From Bacteroidales bacterium UBA1179 (GTDB lineage: Bacteria > Bacteroidota > Bacteroidia > Bacteroidales > Bacteroidaceae): 5,047 nucleotides of DNA. The position numbers and the translations under genes are program-made. The notes beneath the pieces are model-generated. The model was given only the letters and a program-made list of their open reading frames with translations, was not told the origin of the DNA and ran no database searches. The stretch lies in NCBI GenBank assembly GCA_002309915.1, contig DBYT01000108.1:9330-14376 (forward strand). The letters are read 5' to 3'. Shown one piece after another: positions 1-5,047 of this stretch (position 1 is the first letter of the stretch; every line of letters starts with the position of its first letter).

Positions 1-230
<230 letters not shown>

Positions 231-306
231 TTATCCCGACGAAATAATGTTTAAACTCACTTAAAAGCAGAAAACTAAAAAAATTTTGCAGAAAAACGAA
301 AAAATG

Positions 307-338
307 TTTGGAGGTAATTACAAAATGTAGTTTATTTG
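307..338 (+). promoter_or_regulatory. Bacteroidetes-type promoter of the blaI-M56 operon
   Basis: TTTG at 307-310 is followed after 20 bp by TTTATTTG at 331-338, which matches the Bacteroidetes -33/-7 arrangement (TTTG, N19-21, TAnnTTTG) at all positions except the second base of the -7 box. Transcription would start near 344-346, giving a leader of about 20 nt before the ATG at 367. The promoter faces only the repressor-protease operon. A repressor-like dyad fills the spacer, which supports this being the regulated promoter. Confidence 0.65.
316..332. promoter_or_regulatory. Probable BlaI/MecI-family operator
   Basis: AATTACA-AAA-TGTAGTT is an inverted repeat centred on base 324, with 6 of 7 positions complementary in each arm and a core of TACA-N3-TGTA (319-329). 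BlaI, MecI and CopY repressors bind TACA/TGTA dyads, so this is the expected sort of site for the repressor encoded 35 bp downstream. It lies between the -33 and -7 boxes and touches the -7 box, so a bound dimer would block RNA polymerase and give autorepression. I saw no second copy nearby. The match is to a family pattern and binding is inferred. Confidence 0.62.
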
Positions 339-366
339 CGACAGAGATTAGTTAGAAATACACCAT

Positions 367-726
367 ATGAAGAAACTGACCGATAAGGAACTTGAGATCA
401 TGAACGTGCTCTGGGATAATGGAGCGCTTTCTATGAGAGACATTGTGGAGCGTCTGCCCGAGCCCCAACCGCACTTCAACACGGTAGCCACATTTGTACG
501 CCGATTGGAGAGCAGCGGCATGGTAACCCACAAGGAGCTGGGCGCACGTTTCTTTCTTTACGAGCCGGCCATAAGCCGTGAGAAGTATGCCGAGCAGGTG
601 AACAGGGAGAGCGTGAACAAGTTCTTCGGAGGATCCTACATGGAGTTCATCTCCTGTCTTGTAGAGCAGCAGGAGGTTAGCGTGGATGAGCTCAAGGAAC
701 TTATAAAGATTGTAGAAAAGAAATAG
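367..726 (+). CDS. BlaI/MecI/CopY-family transcriptional repressor
   Basis: A 119-residue winged-helix repressor, the usual length for BlaI/MecI (about 120-130). Residues 1-70 form the DNA-binding domain: LTDKELEIMNVLW opens helix 1, the stretch around PHFNTVATFVRRLESSGMV (35-53) is the recognition-helix region, and FFLYEPAIS (62-70) is the wing. Residues 71-119 are the helical dimerisation domain, with the family motif NKFFGGS at 84-90. It presumably represses its own operon through the TACA-N3-TGTA dyad at 316-332. The M56 protease gene starts 5 bp after its stop, the classic blaI-blaR1 pairing. An oddity is that the Asn-Phe bond cut in S. aureus BlaI (N101-F102) aligns by eye with Cys97-Leu98 here, so release from DNA may use another site or mechanism. 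No beta-lactamase gene is in the window, so a role in beta-lactam resistance should not be assumed. Confidence 0.93.
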   Translation: MKKLTDKELEIMNVLWDNGALSMRDIVERLPEPQPHFNTVATFVRRLESSGMVTHKELGARFFLYEPAISREKYAEQVNRESVNKFFGGSYMEFISCLVEQQEVSVDELKELIKIVEKK

Positions 727-731
727 TCATT

Positions 732-3326
732 ATGGGTAGCATAGTCCTTTACATAATAGAGTGGGCGTTTGCCCTGCTGGTCCTGCTTGCAATCTACAAG
801 GCAGTCTTCAGCGGCACCACTTTTCACCGTTTTAACCGGTTTTATCTGCTGGGAGCCACGTTGCTCTCGGCCCTTCTCCCCCTTGTGCACGTGACCCTTC
901 CCGACAGCGCTCCTCTGGTAAGCGAAATGACCATTCAGGACACGGAGTTTGCCCAGGAACTGTCCGGAACTCTCACGTTTATTGATGAACCCGCCAGTTT
1001 CGAGATTGTTGAAGTGGAGGCAGAAACTCTTCCGGAAAAGAAAGACAGCCTTTGGGCTGTGGCACTTATCTGCACATATGTGGTGTATGTGCTGACCCTT
1101 GTGATAGGCTGGTCACGCGGAATCATACGCGCCCGCCGGTTCCTTAGCGGCAAACCGCGCCGCCGTCTGAGCCGCACCGTATGGCTGGTTACCCACAATG
1201 AACCATACGGTCCTTTCAGCTGGATGAACTATATAGCCATTTCCGATAAGGAAGTCGGATTCTCCCGCAAGGCCAGTCTGCGTCACGAATACTCGCACGT
1301 AAGACTGATGCACTCAGTAGACCTTATTATACTGTTGGCCTGCACTACGGTCAATCCCGTGTGCTGGCTTGTACTCCAAGAGATAAAGATAGTCCATGAA
1401 TTTGAGGCCGATGACGAAGTGATCAACCGTTACGGCATCCATGAGCAGGACTATCAGAGACTTTTACTGATAAAAGCTGTCGGTGCAGAGGCCTATGCAC
1501 TGGCCAGCTCCTTTAACCTGAACATTAAAAAGAGAATCATTATGATGAACAAGAAGAAAACCCTGAAGCGTCGCCTCCTGTGGCTTATGCTTCTGGTTCC
1601 CATGCTGGGAATGACTTCTGTCCTGTTTGCACGTACAGAAGAGGCCTTTAACTATGACATTGCCACTCTTAAAGGTACCGTTACCGTAAAAGGTAAGGTC
1701 GTGGACGAGAAAGGCAAACCTATTGCAAATGCTATTATCTCAGAAACCCGCCCCGGACCCGTTGTCGGCATTATTATCAAAGGCTTTACCGATAAGAACG
1801 GAGAGTTTTCATTCAATACGGTAGAGATGAATGGATATTTGGGCGTTGGAAAATACGGAATAGGCACTGTTTCAATCAAGGACTATTACGGAAAGGATCT
1901 GGTAATAACACTATCCAACGGCAGTAGAAGTGATGGCGGGGCCATTAGCATCAAGGAACGTAACCTGATGCGCGTGATTGCCAAGGCAGATGGCCAGTAT
2001 CGTGTGATGAACGGTGCTGTCAATAAGGATGTGGACCTGGGTACCCTCAGGGATATTGCCATGGAGTTCATTTCGAATCCCAAGAATGACAGCAAACTGC
2101 CTTCAATAGAAGATTATGAGATAGAAGGCTTTAAGACTATTCAGACAACTCTCAAATATGTAATTGTATTGGAACGTGAAAAGGGTGCAAGCCTGGAGAG
2201 TCGCGATGAAGCCTACCGTGTCATTCAGAATGCGTTGTATGAACTTAGGGTAAAGTGGTGCATCAATGAGTTCGGACGCCAGTACTCAGAGTGCACTCCC
2301 GAAGAACAGGGCTATGCAAGAGGTATGTATCCCAGTAAGATCGTAATGCCTGAAGTCAGATACTTCTGCGATCTTAAACTCGGAATCCGCAAAAATGCCA
2401 TCGTCGCCGAGAAGGAACTGATAGACCAGTATAGCACCGACCCGGTTCCTGTTCCATGGAATGAGCAGGGCGGTCAGTTGCTGGGAGTAGCCAAGGCATT
2501 GGAACAGTATCTTGATAAGATTACGGCCGATGGAGACACACGGATAAGAGGAGTGAAACTGGAACTGTCATCAAATGCCGATCAAAAATTCGTACAGGAG
2601 GTGATGGATGTTTTATGGATGAAAGGCGTGATTAGTGTAAATACTACTGAGCTTCCTCCTACACGCAACAGGTTGTCATTTACGGTAACGGGTAACAAAC
2701 CAAACGCAGGTTCTATGATAGGCGGTGCGGTTACAGATGAGGATGGTCCGATTCTGATGGCGACTGTGAATCAGAGGGATGTCGACAACCATATCGTGGC
2801 TCAGGCCATCACAGATCCGCAAGGTAACTGGGCCATGCCTCTGTTAGATCCCGATAACAAACTGGAATTCAAGGCCGATGGTCATACTGTCATACAGTGC
2901 TTCATTACAGGTGTACATTACGATATCAAACTGGCTAAGGGGGACGGCTTTGAATTGATTCACAACAATGGGGAGTTTACCCGCTTGACAGACCTTCCTG
3001 AATCGGATGGAATATACATTACAGTGGATGAGATGCCTATGCTCCCGGGTGGAACAATGGCACTTCTGGAATTCATGCGTACCAACATCCAGTATCCGGC
3101 CAATGCCAGGGAAAAGAACATCCAGGGCAGAGCGGTTGTGTCATTCGTGGTTCATGAGGACGGCCATTTGTCGGACTTTAAGATTACAAAATCGGCCGGT
3201 AATGAGGAACTGGACAATGAGGCGATTAGGATGTGTAAAAGCATGCCGAACTGGAACCCAGGCGTAGAAAACGGTAAAAAGGTGAAAGTAAGAACTCAAC
3301 TCCCAGTCAACTTCAGACTGAATTGA
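732..3326 (+). CDS. M56 (BlaR1-like) membrane metallopeptidase with ExbD-like and TonB C-terminal domains
   Basis: An 864-residue inner-membrane zinc protease, the likely signal-transducing partner of the BlaI-like repressor. Residues 1-300 are the M56 domain: membrane segments at about 5-26, 35-54, 107-127, 195-215 and 282-300, the zinc motif HEYSH at 185-189 facing the cytoplasm in known homologues, and HEFEAD at 222-227 carrying the probable third ligand (E225). After the last membrane segment comes a long, presumably periplasmic region. Residues about 316-393 (VKGKVVDEKGKPIANA) look like a carboxypeptidase-regulatory-like domain. About 407-540 resembles the periplasmic part of Bacteroidetes ExbD, and about 545-640 resembles a canonical ExbD/TolR domain. 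About 655-735 is a second carboxypeptidase-like domain. Residues 764-863 are a TonB C-terminal domain (QYPANAREKNIQGRAVVSFV). No penicillin-binding sensor domain is recognised. The stop lies 5 bp before the palindrome at 3332. M56 and TonB calls are secure; the ExbD calls are by-eye resemblance. Confidence 0.92.
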   Translation: MGSIVLYIIEWAFALLVLLAIYKAVFSGTTFHRFNRFYLLGATLLSALLPLVHVTLPDSAPLVSEMTIQDTEFAQELSGTLTFIDEPASFEIVEVEAETLPEKKDSLWAVALICTYVVYVLTLVIGWSRGIIRARRFLSGKPRRRLSRTVWLVTHNEPYGPFSWMNYIAISDKEVGFSRKASLRHEYSHVRLMHSVDLIILLACTTVNPVCWLVLQEIKIVHEFEADDEVINRYGIHEQDYQRLLLIKAVGAEAYALASSFNLNIKKRIIMMNKKKTLKRRLLWLMLLVPMLGMTSVLFARTEEAFNYDIATLKGTVTVKGKVVDEKGKPIANAIISETRPGPVVGIIIKGFTDKNGEFSFNTVEMNGYLGVGKYGIGTVSIKDYYGKDLVITLSNGSRSDGGAISIKERNLMRVIAKADGQYRVMNGAVNKDVDLGTLRDIAMEFISNPKNDSKLPSIEDYEIEGFKTIQTTLKYVIVLEREKGASLESRDEAYRVIQNALYELRVKWCINEFGRQYSECTPEEQGYARGMYPSKIVMPEVRYFCDLKLGIRKNAIVAEKELIDQYSTDPVPVPWNEQGGQLLGVAKALEQYLDKITADGDTRIRGVKLELSSNADQKFVQEVMDVLWMKGVISVNTTELPPTRNRLSFTVTGNKPNAGSMIGGAVTDEDGPILMATVNQRDVDNHIVAQAITDPQGNWAMPLLDPDNKLEFKADGHTVIQCFITGVHYDIKLAKGDGFELIHNNGEFTRLTDLPESDGIYITVDEMPMLPGGTMALLEFMRTNIQYPANAREKNIQGRAVVSFVVHEDGHLSDFKITKSAGNEELDNEAIRMCKSMPNWNPGVENGKKVKVRTQLPVNFRLN

Positions 3327-3331
3327 CAATC

Positions 3332-3366
3332 AGTGTGCAATTGGGGCCTGACCCCAATTGCACATT
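3332..3366. repeat. Long palindrome between convergent genes (terminator or REP-like element)
   Basis: TGTGCAATTGGGG (3334-3346), a 5-base loop CCTGA, and CCCCAATTGCACA (3352-3364) form a perfect 13-bp stem. A G-U and an A-U pair extend it to 3332 and 3366. It occupies nearly the whole 38-bp gap between the stop of the M56 gene (3326) and the stop of the AraC gene (3367-3365, minus strand), overlapping the TAA of the latter. It could end transcription from both sides. No T-run follows the stem on either strand, so it is not a textbook intrinsic terminator. Its GGGGNCNGNCCCC-type core is reminiscent of dispersed REP palindromes. Confidence 0.8.
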
Positions 3367-4273
3367 AGGTGATATCCTGGTGGGGATTCATCTTGCGCAG
3401 GACGTTGGGACTCACTCCCGCATTCCTCTTTATGAACTTGCTGAACGATGCCTGGTCGGGGAAGTTCATTTCATAGGCTATCTCCTGAATGCTTGTCTCG
3501 GATGCCAGAAGCATGGATCGGGCGGTTGAGAACAGCAGATCGGAGATGATGGCGCTGAGCGTCTTTCCAAAAACGGTTGTAGCTATCTGATTAAGGTATT
3601 GCGGAGTAAGGCACATCTGCTCCGAATAGAACTTGACCTGATGTTCCTTGCGGTAGTTGTTGACAATGAGACGGTACAGCTGTCGGGCCAGAACCTGCTG
3701 ACGTGTAAGGGGCTTGTCATTATCGGAATTGTTGTTGGAATGCATCTGCATGATGTTGTCCAGCTCAATATGATGCCAGACTGTAGCCATTCTTATGAAA
3801 GCGTTCTTGTTGGGGCAGTCCCGGCGGTTGATCTGTTCCACTATCCGGTCGGCACAGGCCTTCATCGTAATAACCTCTTCATGCGTAAGTTCCAGAACGG
3901 GGTGGAAATAGGTCTGGATCCATCGTTCCGACTTTACAATGTAGTTCAGATGTACGGAAAGGTTGTGAGCATCGGAATCCAGGAGCAGAATACGTAAGGA
4001 ATAATTGCCGAAACAGTCTATAATGCGGCAGGAATGAGTGGGAGCCAGAATGAAAATGCTGCCGGCTCCCAGCCTGTGGCGGGTGTTGTTGAATTCATAT
4101 GTAGCGCAGCCGCTGATGGTATAACCTATGGCGAATGCATCGATTGCAAACAGGTCCTTGGAATGGAAACCGTCCTCAAAATGCGTCTCAACTACCGCTA
4201 CCTGATCTTTGTATGAAGCCAACAAGCCGTCACTGAAAGCCGAAATTACATCCTTGATACTGAATCTGTTCAT
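3365..4273 (-). CDS. AraC-family transcriptional regulator
   Basis: A 302-residue one-component regulator, the usual length for AraC proteins with a sensing domain. Residues about 25-100 resemble the N-terminal cupin-like barrel, with the typical FAIGYTISGCATYEF and LGAGSIFILAP segments at about 47-78; its ligand cannot be inferred. Residues about 195-296 are the C-terminal double helix-turn-helix domain: the first HTH is around 213-236 (FYSEQMCLTPQYLNQI) and the second around 261-282 (SIQEIAYEMNFPDQASF), followed by the family ending FIKRNAGVSPNVLRK. There is no membrane segment or signal peptide, so it acts in the cytoplasm. The start is the ATG at 4273-4271; the ATG a little further upstream meets an in-frame stop at once. 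It converges on the M56 gene and is divergent from the lipoate ligase gene, so it could control either itself or lplA, but nothing in the sequence proves a target. Confidence 0.93.
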   Translation of the reverse strand: MNRFSIKDVISAFSDGLLASYKDQVAVVETHFEDGFHSKDLFAIDAFAIGYTISGCATYEFNNTRHRLGAGSIFILAPTHSCRIIDCFGNYSLRILLLDSDAHNLSVHLNYIVKSERWIQTYFHPVLELTHEEVITMKACADRIVEQINRRDCPNKNAFIRMATVWHHIELDNIMQMHSNNNSDNDKPLTRQQVLARQLYRLIVNNYRKEHQVKFYSEQMCLTPQYLNQIATTVFGKTLSAIISDLLFSTARSMLLASETSIQEIAYEMNFPDQASFSKFIKRNAGVSPNVLRKMNPHQDIT

Positions 4274-4465
4274 AATCTCATATTTCTAAATTGACAACTA
4301 AGTTAAGATATATTTCTATTGCCAGTTTCGATTTTGACAATTTTATTTGTTTTTTGGGAGTCTCTATCCAAAATGATAGTCCGATATTTGTACCGCAAAC
4401 CAGGGGTGTCGTGATGACATGCCGGCTTGTAAAAAGGCAATGTTGGAATGAAAAGGTGTCCGTAA

Positions 4466-4508
4466 GTGTGTCCCTGAGTTCTTTCCTTTTCAATACTCAC
4501 GGATGCAT
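4466..4508 (+). other. Imperfect long hairpin in the lplA leader
   Basis: The arms 4466-4479 (GTGTGTCCCTGAGT) and 4495-4508 (ACTCACGGATGCAT) can pair over 14 positions with one C-C mismatch and three G-U pairs around a 15-base pyrimidine-rich loop. The G-U pairs make the RNA of the plus strand a possible context, but the helix is not perfect and may be chance. It sits directly upstream of the terminator-like hairpin at 4518-4553. I do not recognise any known riboswitch class in it. Confidence 0.35.
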
Positions 4509-4517
4509 GGACCCCGG

Positions 4518-4558
4518 ATAAATGGCAGTCTTGTAAGGTTGGCTGCCATTTATTTTTT
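4518..4558 (+). terminator. Intrinsic-terminator-like hairpin before lplA
   Basis: ATAAATGGCAG (4518-4528) and CTGCCATTTAT (4543-4553) form a perfect 11-bp stem around a 14-base loop, followed directly by a run of T (4553-4558) and more T to 4564. The T-run is only on the plus-strand side, so the signal is directional toward lplA. No plus-strand gene precedes it within the window after the M56 gene at 3326. It would therefore end either a short leader or a small RNA. It stops 16 bp before the lplA start codon, which fits attenuation. The stem is A/T-rich at its base and so of moderate strength. Confidence 0.55.
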
Positions 4559-4569
4559 ATTTTTGGGGC

Positions 4570-5047
4570 ATGAATTATCGCAGATTGGTCTTTTGGCTGG
4601 CTATGGAGGAGTGGGCCGTAGAGCACGCTCCCGATACCTTCTTTCTGTGGAACGTACGCCCCACGGTCATATTCGGCCGCAATCAGGACATGGAGGCCGA
4701 AGTCAACGTGCCGTACTGCCTGGAGCACGGTATTGAGATGTACCGGCGCAAGAGCGGCGGAGGCTGTGTCTATGCCGATGAGGGCAACCTGATGATATCA
4801 TACATAACCAGCCAGCCCGATGTAAACAAGGCGTTTGATGAATATCTGTCACGTCTGGCCGATGCCCTGCGCTCCATGGGACTGGATGCGGTGCGCACTG
4901 AGCACAATGACATATTGGTGGGAGGCCGCAAGGTTTCGGGCAATGCCTGCTATGCCACAAAGACCGGCTGCATAGTGCACGGAACGCTCCTGTATGATGT
5001 GGATTTTGGGGAGATGGAACGCGCCATAACCCCCTCTAAAGAGAAAC
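4570..5047 (+). CDS. lplA: Lipoate-protein ligase, N-terminal part (cut by window end)
   Basis: The ATG at 4570 opens a frame that stays open to the window end (159 codons), with an in-frame stop at 4534-4536 just upstream, so this is the first possible ATG. LplA activates free lipoate with ATP to lipoyl-AMP and attaches it to a lysine of lipoyl domains (2-oxoacid dehydrogenase E2 subunits, GcvH) in the cytoplasm. The family signatures are in order: PTVIFGRNQ (31-39), the lipoyl-AMP loop RRKSGGGCVYADEGNL (59-74, reading RRxSGGGxVYxDxGN), NDILVGGRKVSGNA (113-126) with the conserved Lys121 equivalent to K133 of E. coli, HGTLLYDVD (137-145) and ITPSKEK (153-159). The C-terminal accessory domain, if present, is outside the window. 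The segment after SGGG reads CVYAD where E. coli has AVFHD. An octanoyltransferase of the LipM/LipL type is a less likely alternative given the GGRKVSGNA and HGTLL motifs. Confidence 0.93.
   Translation, partial: MNYRRLVFWLAMEEWAVEHAPDTFFLWNVRPTVIFGRNQDMEAEVNVPYCLEHGIEMYRRKSGGGCVYADEGNLMISYITSQPDVNKAFDEYLSRLADALRSMGLDAVRTEHNDILVGGRKVSGNACYATKTGCIVHGTLLYDVDFGEMERAITPSKEK

Larger units (their letters stand above)
4274..4569. other. Divergent intergenic region between the AraC gene and lplA
   Basis: This stretch of 296 bp has no convincing gene. The part next to the AraC gene (4274-4400) is A/T-rich. On the minus strand TAACTTAG (4305-4298) is one base away from the -7 consensus, but it has no -33 TTTG at the right distance. 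On the plus strand GATATTTG (4383-4390) is also one base from TAnnTTTG and could drive a roughly 170-nt leader for lplA; the nearest upstream TTTG (4353-4356) is too far at 26 bp. The second half holds two adjacent hairpins, listed separately. Neither promoter candidate is strong. Confidence 0.6.

Noticed and set aside
2073..2084. SNPK (residues 448-451) as a possible SxxK active site of a beta-lactam sensor
   Set aside because: It lies within the ExbD-like segment, and no other transpeptidase motifs (SxN, KTG) follow at proper spacing.
1542..3326. Internal start at MMNKKKTLKRR (residues 271-281) that would make a separate protein with a signal peptide and TonB domain
   Set aside because: The stretch looks like a signal peptide, but it is the basic loop and last membrane helix usual in M56 proteins, the frame is continuous, and no promoter or ribosome site stands out.
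3323..3529. 68-codon plus-strand frame after the M56 gene
   Set aside because: It reads through the palindrome and then antisense to the AraC HTH region; a chance frame.
3599..3997. 132-codon open frame on the plus strand
   Set aside because: It lies wholly antisense to the AraC gene, whose translation has clear family motifs; the plus-strand product resembles nothing.
4291..4521. 76-codon plus-strand frame before lplA
   Set aside because: Its composition is not protein-like, it has no plausible start context, and it ends inside the hairpin region; more likely leader or spacer.
4303..4728. 141-codon open frame on the minus strand across the lplA start
   Set aside because: It overlaps the N-terminal coding region of lplA and both leader hairpins, and its product shows no recognisable domain.

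Overview
The window looks like chromosomal DNA of a member of the Bacteroidales (Bacteroides/Prevotella-like). The protein sequences are of Bacteroidetes type. The promoter-like sites fit the Bacteroidetes pattern (TTTG at -33, TAnnTTTG at -7) rather than TTGACA/TATAAT. Starts are preceded by A/T-rich sequence rather than a clear Shine-Dalgarno. The window holds five protein genes, two of them cut by the window edges.

Layout. (1) 1-191, minus strand: the N-terminal 63 codons of pfkA, 6-phosphofructokinase. (2) 192-366: a divergent intergenic region with a -7-like element for pfkA and a well-formed promoter for the plus-strand operon. A TACA-N3-TGTA dyad, the expected type of operator for a BlaI/MecI repressor, lies between the -33 and -7 boxes of that promoter. 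(3) 367-726 and 732-3326, plus strand: a two-gene operon (5-bp gap) of a BlaI/MecI-family repressor and an 864-residue M56 (BlaR1-like) membrane metallopeptidase. (4) 3332-3366: a near-perfect palindrome filling the gap between convergent genes. (5) 3365-4273, minus strand: an AraC-family regulator. (6) 4274-4569: a non-coding region with two consecutive hairpins on the plus strand, the second like an intrinsic terminator, ending 16 bp before (7) 4570-5047, plus strand: the N-terminal half of a lipoate-protein ligase.

How the parts work together. The repressor and the M56 protein form a sensor-protease/repressor pair like BlaR1-BlaI. By analogy, the membrane protease senses a signal, the repressor is inactivated, and the operator over its own promoter is released. 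Two things differ from the beta-lactamase paradigm. The repressor does not have the Asn-Phe cleavage site at the position where I align it with staphylococcal BlaI. The protease has no recognisable penicillin-binding sensor domain. Its long periplasmic part reads instead as a carboxypeptidase-regulatory-like domain, two ExbD/TolR-like domains, a second carboxypeptidase-regulatory-like domain and a TonB C-terminal domain. That assembly of Ton-system periplasmic modules on a zinc-protease anchor is the most interesting item in the window. pfkA, the AraC gene and the lipoate ligase show no clear functional link to this pair. Domain assignments were made by eye against remembered family patterns, not by a search.
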